The notes beneath the pieces were generated by a model. That model saw only the letters and a list, made by a program, of their open reading frames with translations. It did not search any database and was not told where the DNA came from. Below are positions 55,813-64,000 of a stretch of DNA of 64,000 nt, in pieces (the stretch's first letter is position 1; every line of letters starts with the position of its first letter). A program made the position numbers and the translations under genes. Where the stretch lies: positions 1 through 64,000 of the forward strand of contig NZ_JOCA01000009.1 of NCBI RefSeq assembly GCF_000718785.1, given 5' to 3'. This stretch comes from Streptomyces sp. NRRL WC-3626 (lineage in GTDB: Bacteria > Actinomycetota > Actinomycetes > Streptomycetales > Streptomycetaceae).

Positions 55813-56229
55813 ATGAGTGACCTTCTGGAACGGCTCCGTGGACGTGGATGGCGGATGACCGCGCAGCGCCGTGTCGTGGCCGAGGTCCTCGACGGCGAAC
55901 ATGTCCACCTGACGGCCGACGAGGTGCACGCCAGGGCCGTCGTCAAGCTGCCGGAGATCTCCCGGGCGACCGTCTACAACACCCTGGGCGAGCTGGTCTC
56001 GCTGGGTGAGGTGCTCGAGGTCGCCACGGACAAGCGGGCCAAGCGGTACGACCCGAACGCCCACCGTCCGCACCACCACCTGGTGTGTGCGCGCTGCGGC
56101 GCGATACGCGACGTCCACCCGACCGGCAATCCGCTGGCGGACCTGCCCGACACGGAGCGTTTCGGTTTCACGGTCTCCGACGTCGAGGTGACGTACCGCG
56201 GGGTCTGCCCGAACTGCGCGTCCGCGTAG
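55813..56229 (+). CDS. catR: Fur-family peroxide regulator CatR
   Basis: 138 residues. The winged helix (RMTAQRRVVAEVLDGEHVHLTADEVHARAV ... ISRATVYNTLGELV), the metal-sensing His-rich strand (NAHRPHHHLVC) and a Cys4 zinc site (CARC ... CPNC) mark a PerR-like sensor. The ATG at 55813 has no SD and lies 7 nt after TAGGCT (55800-55805), so it may be leaderless. Divergent from the catalase gene it should repress. Confidence 0.9.
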   Translation: MSDLLERLRGRGWRMTAQRRVVAEVLDGEHVHLTADEVHARAVVKLPEISRATVYNTLGELVSLGEVLEVATDKRAKRYDPNAHRPHHHLVCARCGAIRDVHPTGNPLADLPDTERFGFTVSDVEVTYRGVCPNCASA

Positions 56230-56235
56230 CCGAAA

Positions 56236-56262
56236 GCCCCGGCACCTCTGAGTGCCCGGGGC
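56236..56262 (+). terminator. Terminator after catR
   Basis: GCCCCGG-CAC (56236-56245) pairs with GTGCCCGGGGC (56252-56262) with one bulge, 7 nt after the catR stop. Confidence 0.7.
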
Positions 56263-56273
56263 CGCACATACGA

Positions 56274-56309
56274 CCGAGGGCCGGAATCCATTCGGATTCC
56301 GGCCCTCGG
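56274..56309. terminator. Terminator between catR and initiator tRNA
   Basis: A perfect 16-bp stem (56274-56289 and 56294-56309) with loop ATTC, immediately downstream of the minus-strand tRNA. Confidence 0.85.
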
Positions 56310-56316
56310 CCTTCAG

Positions 56317-56390
56317 TAGCGGGGACAGGATTTGAACCTGCGACCTCTGGGTTATGAGCCCAGCGAGCTACCGAGCTGCTCCACCCCGCG
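56317..56390 (-). tRNA. Initiator tRNA-fMet (CAT), copy 1
   Basis: 74 nt without encoded CCA. The anticodon is CAT in CTCATAA, flanked by the three G-C pairs of initiators (GGG/CCC in the anticodon stem). The acceptor starts with an unpaired C1 opposite U72, as in other actinobacterial initiators. Identical to the copy at 58583-58656. Confidence 0.96.
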
Positions 56391-56453
56391 TCGATGAATG
56401 AAACACTACGTCAACCCATCCAACAGAAGCAAATCCGTTCCCTCGCACAGCTG

Positions 56454-56534
56454 CGGGCAGTCGTGCCGCCGGGGCGGCACGGGTGGGCGCAGCGGCACCC
56501 CGCAACGCCGGGCTGCGCAACACCCCCCGCCCAG
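56454..56534 (+). repeat. Dispersed GC-rich hairpin repeat, copy B
   Basis: The second copy of the repeat at 31-113, same orientation. Shared elements are GCGGGCA, the GTGCCGC/GCGGCAC hairpin, GGGTGGGCGC, CGGCACCCCG and ACACCCCCCGCCCAG. It lies between the initiator tRNA and the 3' end of the Sel1-repeat gene and may act as a transcription end or an RNA-stabilising element. Confidence 0.75.
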
Positions 56535-56545
56535 CCGGCGCAGCC

Positions 56546-58351
56546 TCACGCCGACAGTTCCTCCCGCAGCGCGTCCCGCAACCGCGTCGCCCGCTCCGCC
56601 ACGGCGACCGGCCCCAGCCCCACCGCCCGCTCGGCCCACCGCTGCCCCTCCGCCAGCTCCCCCCGCCGCGCATACACCAGCGCAAGCCGCAGCGCCGCCC
56701 GCCCATGCCCCGCATCGGCCGCCCGCGTCCACCACACCGCCGCCTCCGGCTCACTCCCCTCCCGGGCCAACAGCAGCCCCAGATTGAACGCGCCGTTCCG
56801 CGACCCCGCCTCCGCCGCTTCCCGGTACCACCGCGCCGCCTCGACCACGTCCCCCCGCGCCGCCGCGAGCATCCCGACCCGCACCTGCGCCCGTCGATGC
56901 CCCTGCGAGGCGGCTCGCTCGTACCACTCCTCGCATTCGCTGCGCCGGTTCACCGGCTCCCCCAGCTCATGCTCGGGCTCCGGCGGCCGACGCGCGTCCA
57001 GCAACGTCGCCAGCCGGTAGGCGGCCTCCGCGCTGCCGCCTCCCGCCGCGCACCGCAGGAACCGCTCCGCCTCGTTCTCCTCGCCCTCCCGCAGCCGCGC
57101 CATGCCGACCTGCAGCGCCGCCTCCATGTGCCCGGCGGCCGCCGCCCGCTCGTACCAGCGCAGCGCGGACCGCTCCTCGCCCCGGCCCGCGTGCAGGATG
57201 CCGAGGTTGAAGGCGGCGTCCACGCTGCCGGTCTCCGCCGCCTTGGAGAACCACGGCTCCGCGCCGGTCTCGTCACCGGCCCGCAGCAGCAGGATCGCCA
57301 GCGCGTTCGCCGCCTCGCGGTGGCCGGCGTACGCGGCCCGGCGGTACCACTGCTCGGCCTGGCCGGTCCGGCCCTGGTCGGCGCAGAGCAGCCCGAGGTT
57401 GTACGCGCCGTTGATGTCACCGGCGTCCATCGCGGCCCGGTACCAGCGCTCGGCGGTCTGGGTCTCGCCGCGCTCGGCGTGCAGCGCGCCCAGCGCGTTG
57501 GCCGCGTTGCCGTCACCGTCCTGGGCGGCCCGCAGCCACCACACTGCGGCGCTCTCGCTGTCCCCGGCGTCGCGCAGCAGGAAGCCGAGGGCACAGGCGG
57601 CACGGGCCTCGCCGTCCTTGGCGGAGGTCAGATACCAGCGGCCGGCCTCCTTGAGGTCGCCGCGTCTCTCCAGGATCGTCCCGAGGTGCAGCGCGGCCCG
57701 GCGGTGTCCGCGCGCGGCGGCCTGCCGGTACCACTGCTCGGCCTCCCCGACCAGCGCCGTACCGTCGTCGCTCTCCGGTACGGCGGCCCTGCCCTCCAGC
57801 GCGCGGGCCAGCCGGTACGCCCCTTCCCGGTGCCCCCGTTCGGCGGCGGCCCGCATCCAGCGCTCGGCCCCCGCCGTGTCCCCGCGGTGTTCCAGCAGGT
57901 CGGCGAGGGCGTACGCGCCCAGGGTGTGGCCCTGCTCGGCGGACTGGCGCAGCCAGTACTCGGCGGCCGGTTCGTCCCCTCGCTCCCGGTGGTGGCGGCC
58001 CAGCGCGTGGGCGGCCGCGGTGGAGCCGGCGACGGCGGCGATGCGCCACCAGCCTGCGGCCTCGTCGGCGTAGCCCCGCTGGTGCAGCAGGACGCCCAGG
58101 TTGTTGGCGGCGGCGCGGTCGCCCGCGGCGGTGGCGGCGCGCAGATGGGGTTCGGCTCCGTCGAGATCACCCCGGCGCAGCAGCATGGCGCCGAGGACAC
58201 TCATCGCTTCCACGTCGCCGGTCTCGGCGGCGAGCCGCCGGCGCAGCTCCTCCGCCGCCTCGTCGGCGGCCTCCCCCGCGTCGCGGGGTTCCTCCTGAAC
58301 GGAGGACTTCACAAAACGCCCTGTCTCGAACAGAGTTGCCTTGTCCCCCAT
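56546..58351 (-). CDS. Large Sel1/TPR-repeat protein
   Basis: 601 residues. After ~35 residues (MGDKATLFETGRFVKS ...) the protein is a continuous array of more than a dozen 34-36-residue Sel1-like repeats of the type GHREAAxxLAxLLxxxGDxxxAExWYRxAA. There is no signal peptide. Such solenoids scaffold protein complexes; the partner is unknown. The ATG at 58351 is the family start; an ATG 9 nt upstream is possible. It lies between two identical initiator tRNA genes on the same strand. Confidence 0.88.
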   Translation of the reverse strand: MGDKATLFETGRFVKSSVQEEPRDAGEAADEAAEELRRRLAAETGDVEAMSVLGAMLLRRGDLDGAEPHLRAATAAGDRAAANNLGVLLHQRGYADEAAGWWRIAAVAGSTAAAHALGRHHRERGDEPAAEYWLRQSAEQGHTLGAYALADLLEHRGDTAGAERWMRAAAERGHREGAYRLARALEGRAAVPESDDGTALVGEAEQWYRQAAARGHRRAALHLGTILERRGDLKEAGRWYLTSAKDGEARAACALGFLLRDAGDSESAAVWWLRAAQDGDGNAANALGALHAERGETQTAERWYRAAMDAGDINGAYNLGLLCADQGRTGQAEQWYRRAAYAGHREAANALAILLLRAGDETGAEPWFSKAAETGSVDAAFNLGILHAGRGEERSALRWYERAAAAGHMEAALQVGMARLREGEENEAERFLRCAAGGGSAEAAYRLATLLDARRPPEPEHELGEPVNRRSECEEWYERAASQGHRRAQVRVGMLAAARGDVVEAARWYREAAEAGSRNGAFNLGLLLAREGSEPEAAVWWTRAADAGHGRAALRLALVYARRGELAEGQRWAERAVGLGPVAVAERATRLRDALREELSA

Positions 58352-58523
58352 ACCATCCATCGTCGCACCACCTGCAACCTGGGTACACCTGGTATACCGC
58401 AGTCAGTGAGGTCACTACAGCGTTTTGTCGACATGCCCACAGAGAGACAAGTCAAACACAGATCTGCCAACTCCCGTCGGCGGCACGGCCGTAGCCAGGC
58501 CAGGTACATGCGTTCGCCCATCA

Positions 58524-58559
58524 CAAAGGCCCGGATTCCTTGAGGAATCCGGGCCTTTG
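58524..58559 (-). terminator. Terminator after second initiator tRNA
   Basis: A perfect 16-bp stem CAAAGGCCCGGATTCC (58524-58539) with its complement at 58544-58559 and loop TTGA, 23 nt downstream of the tRNA. Confidence 0.85.
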
Positions 58560-58582
58560 GTGTCACCTGTCGGTGACGTGAG

Positions 58583-58656
58583 TAGCGGGGACAGGATTTG
58601 AACCTGCGACCTCTGGGTTATGAGCCCAGCGAGCTACCGAGCTGCTCCACCCCGCG
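58583..58656 (-). tRNA. Initiator tRNA-fMet (CAT), copy 2
   Basis: 74 nt, identical to the copy at 56317-56390, with C1 opposite U72, three G-C pairs in the anticodon stem and no encoded CCA. It is followed by its own terminator hairpin, so the two tRNAs are separate transcription units. Confidence 0.96.
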
Positions 58657-58711
58657 CCGTTGTGTTGCAACCGTAGCACGGCGCGGGAGGGGCGTTTGAC
58701 CAGGCCGGTCG

Positions 58712-61663
58712 CTAACTGCTCGGGCTCGCGTCGGGACTGGGCTCGCTCTCCCCGCCCCCGGCTCCGCCACCCCCTTCGGACGACTGGGCCGCCTCGGCCT
58801 TGCGCAGCGCGTCCTCCAGGTCCTTCTGTGCCTTGCCGTAGGCCTCCCAGTCGTTCTTCTTCAGGGCTTCCTGGCCGGCGTCGAAGGCCTTCTGGGCGTC
58901 GTTCAGCGCCTCCTGGACCGTCGGGTTGTCGGACGCCGGCGGTGGTGTCGTGCCCTCGTCCTCACCGGCGCCCTCGTCCTCGCCCGGTGGTGGCTCGGTG
59001 GGCGTGCCCTCACCGGCGAAGACCTTGTTCAGGGCCTCGTCGAGGGTGTCCTCGAAGGCCGTCTGGCCCCCGTAGGTCACCAGCACCTTCCGCAGCAGCG
59101 GATACTTCAGCCCGCCACCGCGCACATAGACCGGCTCCACATAGAGCAGTCCCCCGTCGAGCGGGACGGCGAGCAGGTTGCCGTACTCGACCTCCGAGTC
59201 ACCGCCTCTCAGCAGCCTGATGGACTCGGCGATGTTCTGTTCGGAGTTGAACTGGCTCTGGACCTGTTTGGGTCCGGCGGCCGTGGTGCTGGTCGGCAGC
59301 TTCAGGACTCTGATCTTGCCGTAGTCGTCGGTGCCCGGATCGGCGTTCACCGCCATGAAGGCACTGAGGTTGTCACGGCCGTTCGGTGTGAACGTCGTGG
59401 TGAGCGAGAAGGTCTGCTCCGACTGGTCGGGCATCTTCATGCTCAGGTAGTACGGCGGAACCGCGTCGCCCGTCTTGTTGGTCGGGTCGTCCGGCACCTG
59501 CCACACCTCGCTGCCCGAGAGGAACGTGGTGGCGTCCTTCACGTGGTAGCGGGTCAGCAGTTCGCGCTGCACCTTGAACAGGTCCTGCGGATACCGCAGA
59601 TGGGCCATCAGATCGCCGGAGATCTCCGTCTTCGGCTGCACCGTGTCCGGGAAGGCCTTCATCCAGGTCTTCAGGACCGGGTCCTGGGTGTCCCACTGGT
59701 AGAGCTTGACCTCGCCGCTGTACGCGTCGACGGTCGCCTTCACCGAGTTGCGGATGTAGTTGACCTGGTTCTGCTGGGCCACCACCGCGCGCTGGTCGTT
59801 GGTGGCGGTCAGCGAGTCGGCCGTGGTGTCACCGAGGGTCGTCCGCGACGCGTACGGATAGCCGTTGGTGGTCGTGTAGGCGTCGACGATCCACTGGATG
59901 CGGCCGTCCACGACCGCCGGGTAGGCGTCGCCGTCGATGGTCAGCCAGGGGGCGATCGCCTCGACGCGCTCCTTGGGCGTGCGGTTGTAGAGGATCCTTG
60001 AACCCTCGCCGATCGCACCCGAGTAGAGGATCTGCGGCTCGCTGAACGCCACCGCGTAGGCGGCCCGGTTGACCGGGTTGGCGAGGTTGACCCCGCTGTC
60101 GCCCTTGTAGCTGTACGTCTTCTCGCCGTTGTCGTCGGAGTAGTCGATCTCCTTCTGCGGACCGCCGACGATCGAGTACGTCGTCGTGCGCTCGCCGTAG
60201 TAGACGCGCTGCTCGTACGACCCCAGGTCGCCCTTGGAGGGCAGGTCGGACTCGGTGAACTCGGGACGGCCGCCGGCGTCGGCGCTGGTGCCCTCGGCGG
60301 CGACGACCCCGTATCCGTGCGTGTACCGGAAGTGGTCGTTGATCCAGTTCCGCTTCGGGATGCCGCTGAGGTTCAGCTCGCGCAGACCGATGACGGTGTC
60401 CTGGTCCTTGCCGTCCTTGTTGTAGCGGTCGACGTCCAGGTTGGTCGGGAACGCGTAGTAGTTCCTGATCTGCTGGAGCTGCTGGAACGTCGGCGAGACG
60501 ATGTTCGGGTCCATGATCCGGATGCTCGCCGTGTCATCGACGTCGTCCCGCAGCCGCGTCTTGTCCTGGGTCTGACTGGTGCCCGGGTACTCGGTCACCT
60601 GGGAGTCGTCGATGCCGTAGGCCTCACGCGTGGCCTTGAGGTTCTTCTCGACGTACGGCGCTTCCTTGGCCTGCTCGTTCGGCTGGACCTGGAACTTCTG
60701 CACGATCGCCGGGTACAGGCCGCCGATGAGGATCGCCGACAGCACCATCAGACCGAAGCCGATCACGGGCAGCTGCCAGGTGCGCCGCCACAGGGTGGCG
60801 AAGAACAGCAGCGCGCAGATCACGGCGATGCAGAACAGGATCGTCTTGGCCGGCAGATAGGCGTTGGCGTCGACGTACCGCAGGCCCGTCCAGCTGTCGG
60901 TGGCCTTGAAATCGCTGGACTTCACCGCCAGTCCGTACCGGTCGAGCCAGTAGGCGACCGCCTTCAGGGCGACGAAGATGCCGAGGAGCACCGAGAGGTG
61001 TCCGGTGGCGGCGGCCGTGGCACGCGCGCCGGGGCTGGTGATGCGCAGCCCGCCGTACAGGTAGTGGGTGAGCGCGGCGGCGATCAGCGCCAGGATGGTG
61101 GCGGCGAAGCCGAAGCCGAGCAGGAACCGGTACCAGGGCAGGTCGAAGGCGTAGAAGGAGACGTCGAGCTTGAACTGCGGGTCCTTCTGGCCGAACGGCA
61201 CGCCGTTGACCCACATCAGCCAGGTCCGCCACTGGCTCGACGCCGAGGCGCCGGCGATCAGGCCGACCAGCGCGGTGATGCCGAGCAGCAGCCACTTCTT
61301 GTAGGGGGCGATGCCCATCCGGTACCGGTCGAGGTTCTGCTGCTCCATCGACATGGCGCTCAGCGGCGGCCGCATGCGGTGGGCCAGCCAGACGTTGAAG
61401 CCGACCGCGAGGGCCATCAGCAGACCGAAGACGAAGAACAGTCCGATCTTGGTCGACAGGGTCGTGGTGAACACCGACGAGTAGTCGACCGAGCGGTACC
61501 ACAGCCAGTCGGTCCAGAAGCCCGCGAACATGGTGAACACCATGCCGAGGACGGCCAGGACGCCCAGTGTCATGAGCAGGGTCCGGACCCGCCGGGACGG
61601 GCGGCCCACTCTGATCCGTGGCCCCGTCGGGCCTCCGCCTCGGTCCGGCATCTGGAAAGCCAA
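58712..61663 (-). CDS. UPF0182 family large integral membrane protein
   Basis: About 983 residues. Seven or so membrane helices lie in the first ~330 residues ([40 protein letters not shown]; and so on), then a ~550-residue extracytoplasmic region ([45 protein letters not shown]), and a disordered acidic/Pro/Gly C-terminal tail. UPF0182 is conserved in actinobacteria with unknown function. The start is taken as TTG 61663, 8 nt after GAGG; ATG 61651 and GTG 61672 are alternatives. Confidence 0.88.
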   Translation of the reverse strand: MAFQMPDRGGGPTGPRIRVGRPSRRVRTLLMTLGVLAVLGMVFTMFAGFWTDWLWYRSVDYSSVFTTTLSTKIGLFFVFGLLMALAVGFNVWLAHRMRPPLSAMSMEQQNLDRYRMGIAPYKKWLLLGITALVGLIAGASASSQWRTWLMWVNGVPFGQKDPQFKLDVSFYAFDLPWYRFLLGFGFAATILALIAAALTHYLYGGLRITSPGARATAAATGHLSVLLGIFVALKAVAYWLDRYGLAVKSSDFKATDSWTGLRYVDANAYLPAKTILFCIAVICALLFFATLWRRTWQLPVIGFGLMVLSAILIGGLYPAIVQKFQVQPNEQAKEAPYVEKNLKATREAYGIDDSQVTEYPGTSQTQDKTRLRDDVDDTASIRIMDPNIVSPTFQQLQQIRNYYAFPTNLDVDRYNKDGKDQDTVIGLRELNLSGIPKRNWINDHFRYTHGYGVVAAEGTSADAGGRPEFTESDLPSKGDLGSYEQRVYYGERTTTYSIVGGPQKEIDYSDDNGEKTYSYKGDSGVNLANPVNRAAYAVAFSEPQILYSGAIGEGSRILYNRTPKERVEAIAPWLTIDGDAYPAVVDGRIQWIVDAYTTTNGYPYASRTTLGDTTADSLTATNDQRAVVAQQNQVNYIRNSVKATVDAYSGEVKLYQWDTQDPVLKTWMKAFPDTVQPKTEISGDLMAHLRYPQDLFKVQRELLTRYHVKDATTFLSGSEVWQVPDDPTNKTGDAVPPYYLSMKMPDQSEQTFSLTTTFTPNGRDNLSAFMAVNADPGTDDYGKIRVLKLPTSTTAAGPKQVQSQFNSEQNIAESIRLLRGGDSEVEYGNLLAVPLDGGLLYVEPVYVRGGGLKYPLLRKVLVTYGGQTAFEDTLDEALNKVFAGEGTPTEPPPGEDEGAGEDEGTTPPPASDNPTVQEALNDAQKAFDAGQEALKKNDWEAYGKAQKDLEDALRKAEAAQSSEGGGGAGGGESEPSPDASPSS

Positions 61664-61815
61664 GGTAGGCACCTCGAAGTTCGCTGTTGATTCGTCAGGC
61701 CCGCGTCTTCACGGACCGTGTGCGGGCCCCTGTGTTCGAGGGCCCACACCTATGCAACTTACTCACGCTTTACTCGGTTCCCGATTCCGGTGAGGAACGA
61801 GAGAGGATTGTGACC

Positions 61816-62358
61816 ATGTCCAACACACCCATGGCGGCCAACCCGCTCACCCGGGCCGTGCTCGAGATCGACGAGTACGTCTCCGGCCTCGGCTGGGACC
61901 AGCCCGCCCGCCTCTTCGCCCTCGTCGACACCGCCCGGCTGCGGGCAGAACAGCCCTCGCTCGCGGACCGGCTCGGTCTGGGCGACGAACAGGAGACAAC
62001 CGCTCTCACCCCGATCGAGCAGGACGAGGTTCCAACGGGCAAGCCGCTCGACGAGTTCCTGGGCACCATCGCCTGGCCCGGCTCGGTGACCGGCTGCGCC
62101 CTGGCCGTGGAGCGGCTGATGCTGCCTCCGTCGGCCGAGGCCCAGGTCCCGAAGGACCTGGACGAGGCCGCGCTGACGAAGTGGGTGGCGCGGCACCCGG
62201 AGCGCCAGGAGGTCCGGATGACGGTCGCGGTGCTGCGCGACGGAACCCGCGAGTCGGCGCTGCGGCTGCGTGAAAAGGACTCCCCCACGGAGGTCCTCAC
62301 CGGCTCCGACCTGGTGCCGGGCCTGGCCCAGGCGCTCACCGCGACGTTCGAGGAGTAG
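61816..62358 (+). CDS. PPA1309-family conserved hypothetical protein
   Basis: 180 residues: MAANPLTRAVLEIDEYVSGLGWDQPARLFALVDTARLRA at the N-terminus, then LGTIAWPGSVTGCALAVERLMLPP and VRMTVAVLRDGTRESALRLRE. It is conserved next to UPF0182 and the PDZ/Lon-like gene in actinobacteria; function unknown. The ATG at 61816 is used because GAGAGG lies 9 nt upstream; a GTG at 61810 is too close to it. Confidence 0.78.
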   Translation: MSNTPMAANPLTRAVLEIDEYVSGLGWDQPARLFALVDTARLRAEQPSLADRLGLGDEQETTALTPIEQDEVPTGKPLDEFLGTIAWPGSVTGCALAVERLMLPPSAEAQVPKDLDEAALTKWVARHPERQEVRMTVAVLRDGTRESALRLREKDSPTEVLTGSDLVPGLAQALTATFEE

Positions 62359-62367
62359 CGAGGCCGG

Positions 62368-63462
62368 TCAGGACACCGCGCACTTCGGCAGGTCCGCGGT
62401 GTCCCCGGAGCGGATATCCTCCAGGGCGCCCAGGGCGTCGTCGATGGTGTCCACCTTCACCAGGGTCAGCCCGTCGGGGGTGTCCTGGGCGGCGGACGCG
62501 CAGTTGTCGGCGGGCGTGAGGAAGTACTGGGCGCCCTTGCTGCGCGCGCCGACGGTCTTCATCTCGATCCCGCCGATCGGCCCGACCTTGCCGTCGTCGT
62601 CGATGGTGCCGGTGCCGGCGACGAACTTGCCGCCGGTGAGGCTGCCGGGGGTGAGCTTGTCGTAGATGCCGAGCGCGAACATCAGTCCCGCGCTCGGCCC
62701 GCCGACGTCCGCCAGCTTGATGTCGATGCTGAACGGGAAGGTGTGGTCGGTCCCGGCGGAGATGCCGACGATCGCGCGCTTCTCGCCGCCGTCGTCGGAG
62801 TCCGTGGTGGTGATCGTGACCTTCTCGGTCTTCGTCGGCTCCCGGTTCGCCTTCTCGGCGGCGGCCTGCTCCTTGGCCGGCACGATCGTGAAGACGACGT
62901 CCTCGCCCGGCTTGTGCTCGGTGACCAGCTCGGCGACGTCGGCCGGCTCCTTCACCGTCTTGCCGTCGACGGTCTTGATCACGTCGCCCGCGTGCAGCCT
63001 GCCCTCGGACGGGGACCCCTTGACGACCGTGGCGACGATCACCCAGGACTTCACCGGGACGTCGAGCTGCTTCAGCGCCGCGACCTTGGCACTCTCCTGC
63101 GACTGGCTGAACTCCTCGGCGTTCTCCTGGGTGGACTGCTCCTCCGTCTTGCCGTCGGGATAGAGGGTCTCGTGCGGCACGACCTTGTTGTCGTGCGCGA
63201 GCCAGCCGTAGACGGCCTCGACGAGGTTCATCCGGTAGTCGGCGCCGGTGACCCGCACCGTGGTCATGTTGAGATGGCCGTCCGTCGGATAGGTCTTGCG
63301 CCCGTCGATCTGCAGCACCGGCTCGCCGTCGTGCTCGCCCAGCGTGTTCACCGTCGGGCCCGGCGACATCTCCGAGTAGGGCACCGGGAAGAACACTCCC
63401 GCACACAGGAGCGCGATCAGCATCAAGGTGGAGGCGAGCATCGTCGCGGTGCGGCGTGGCAT
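62368..63462 (-). CDS. Membrane-anchored PDZ/Lon-like serine protease (YlbL family)
   Basis: 364 residues. An N-terminal membrane anchor (TLMLIALLCAGVFFPVPY), a PDZ domain (about 135-215: VATVVKGSPSEGRLHAGDVIKTVDG) and a C-terminal Lon catalytic fold with Ser in GGPSAGLMFALGIYDKLT and Lys in GGIEMKTVGARSKGA. The Ser-Lys dyad is intact. Unlike Lon there is no ATPase, so it probably cuts unfolded or regulatory proteins outside the membrane. Converges with the PPA1309 gene, 9 nt apart. Confidence 0.92.
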   Translation of the reverse strand: MPRRTATMLASTLMLIALLCAGVFFPVPYSEMSPGPTVNTLGEHDGEPVLQIDGRKTYPTDGHLNMTTVRVTGADYRMNLVEAVYGWLAHDNKVVPHETLYPDGKTEEQSTQENAEEFSQSQESAKVAALKQLDVPVKSWVIVATVVKGSPSEGRLHAGDVIKTVDGKTVKEPADVAELVTEHKPGEDVVFTIVPAKEQAAAEKANREPTKTEKVTITTTDSDDGGEKRAIVGISAGTDHTFPFSIDIKLADVGGPSAGLMFALGIYDKLTPGSLTGGKFVAGTGTIDDDGKVGPIGGIEMKTVGARSKGAQYFLTPADNCASAAQDTPDGLTLVKVDTIDDALGALEDIRSGDTADLPKCAVS

Positions 63463-63500
63463 GTATCGACAGTACGGGACAGACCTGTCAGCACACCGTC

Positions 63501-63524
63501 AGGGCCGCCCGGACGGGCGGCCCT
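63501..63524 (-). terminator. Hairpin between small membrane protein and PDZ protease genes
   Basis: A perfect 10-bp stem AGGGCCGCCC (63501-63510) with GGGCGGCCCT (63515-63524), loop GGAC. Confidence 0.7.
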
Positions 63525-63562
63525 GCTCGCTCTGTACGCCGTGACCTGCTGTTCTACGGCTT

Positions 63563-63727
63563 TCAGCTACCTGAGCGCGGCTTTTCCATGGCCTCGCGGA
63601 AGCGGGCGTAACCGATGACCTCCGGGCCGTCGCCGCGCACCTTGCGCGTGCGATTGGCCCAACTGCCCCACAGCCCCGCTCCGATCGCGGCCACAAGCGG
63701 AATCAGCAACCAGGCAAGCGCTGCCAT
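63563..63727 (-). CDS. 54-residue conserved small membrane protein
   Basis: It begins MAALAWLLIPLVAAIGAGLWG, a single membrane helix, then a charged tail WANRTRKVRGDGPEVIGYARFREAM. The ATG at 63727 follows GGGAGG with 6-nt spacing, which supports translation. The orientation and position upstream of the PDZ protease gene suggest a shared function, but a hairpin lies between them. Function unknown. Confidence 0.75.
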   Translation of the reverse strand: MAALAWLLIPLVAAIGAGLWGSWANRTRKVRGDGPEVIGYARFREAMEKPRSGS

Positions 63728-63897
63728 GCCGACCTCCCAACCCCATGAGCGTCCGCAACTGACTGATCAGCAGATTAACCATCCGCAGTGACAACGCTCA
63801 CGCCCGGGGTGGGGTTACGCAACCGGAGCCCTGGGCGCGCCTCAGCAGGCGCCGACCCGCCCTCCCGTCGCCCGACCACCACCCCCGAACGACGGCG

Positions 63898-64000
63898 CTA
63901 CGCGCCGACCCACTCCTCTGTGCCGTCCGAGAACCTCTGGTGCTTCCAGATCGGCACCTCGTGCTTGAGGTCGTCGATCAGCTTCCGGCAGGCCTCGAAG
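63898..64000 (-). CDS. moaE: Molybdopterin synthase catalytic subunit MoaE, C-terminal fragment
   Basis: The last 33 codons of a gene cut by the window end. They read EACRKLIDDLKHEVPIWKHQ followed by a short tail ending EEWVGA, with the catalytic lysines of the KxxVPIWK motif. MoaE transfers sulfur from MoaD thiocarboxylate to precursor Z in molybdenum-cofactor synthesis. The rest lies beyond position 64000. Confidence 0.9.
   Translation of the reverse strand, partial: FEACRKLIDDLKHEVPIWKHQRFSDGTEEWVGA

Noticed and set aside
56483..58543. 686-codon plus-strand frame opposite the Sel1-repeat gene
   Set aside because: Mirror of the repeats; the minus strand shows regular Sel1 units and a proper start.

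Overview
The window is high-GC (roughly 72 %) actinobacterial chromosome with mostly Streptomyces-type genes: GTG, TTG and leaderless starts, WhiB and DasR regulators, a nickel SOD, an EshA-type shell protein and a sesquiterpene operon. Gene content and order match, as I remember it, the conserved core region of Streptomyces coelicolor from about SCO5265 down to about SCO5200 (sodN, eshA, sigH, wblE, dasR, nrdAB, epi-isozizaene synthase/CYP170A1, sigR-rsrA, aroA, hisN). No insertion sequence, prophage, integrase or CRISPR array was seen. This is core chromosome, so most of the interest lies in regulation and in two unusual modules.

Layout. 0.3-5.5 kb: DUF4097/PadR pair, an HTH/Clp-N pair with a leaderless, operator-embedded promoter, a zinc-type dehydrogenase and malic enzyme. 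6-8.8 kb: polar amino-acid ABC transporter. 8.9-16 kb: methyltransferase, CGNR zinc-finger protein, sodX and sodN, an AraC-type protein, two VOC proteins, a DHFR-like reductase, a SLOG-like protein and a GNAT. 15.8-18.5 kb: family 2B encapsulin (EshA) with its polyprenyl-synthase cargo. 18.8-24.6 kb: amidase, DUF6010, a PLP enzyme, a Na+/H+ antiporter with UBP zinc finger, and an anti-sigma factor with SigH. 25-33 kb: lipid-kinase-like protein, wblE (whiB1), PdtaS-like kinase, nagB-dasR with three DasR sites, a DUF3311/MctP-like permease and a GNAT. 33.2-38.2 kb: B12 riboswitch and class I ribonucleotide reductase nrdAB, followed by a GlxA/AraC regulator. 38.2-41.5 kb: CYP170-like P450 plus epi-isozizaene synthase (albaflavenone) and peptide deformylase. 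41.6-46.9 kb: a TPR-like protein, two HD-GYP membrane proteins, and rsrA-sigR with a perfect sigma-R promoter. 46.9-54.2 kb: hydrolase, SRAP, M50-like peptidase, aroA, rsgA, SMR transporter, TetR, hisN and a CBS protein. 54.2-58.7 kb: catalase, catR, and two identical initiator tRNA genes around a large Sel1-repeat protein. 58.7-64 kb: UPF0182 membrane protein, PPA1309-like protein, Lon-like PDZ protease, a 54-residue membrane protein and the C-terminus of moaE.

Themes. Oxidative and metal stress recurs: sodN/sodX (nickel), sigR-rsrA (thiols), catalase-catR (peroxide), WblE (Fe-S cluster) and SRAP (DNA damage). Developmental and nutrient control recurs too: DasR, SigH and EshA. Many genes are translationally coupled by ATGA or GTGA overlaps. 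Several genes appear leaderless, with a -10-like hexamer 6-7 nt before the start codon. The best candidates for less-described biology are the encapsulin/polyprenyl-synthase pair, the self-regulated HTH/Clp-N pair and a CRP-like palindrome in front of wblE. Function calls rest on motif recognition and remembered families; no database search was run.
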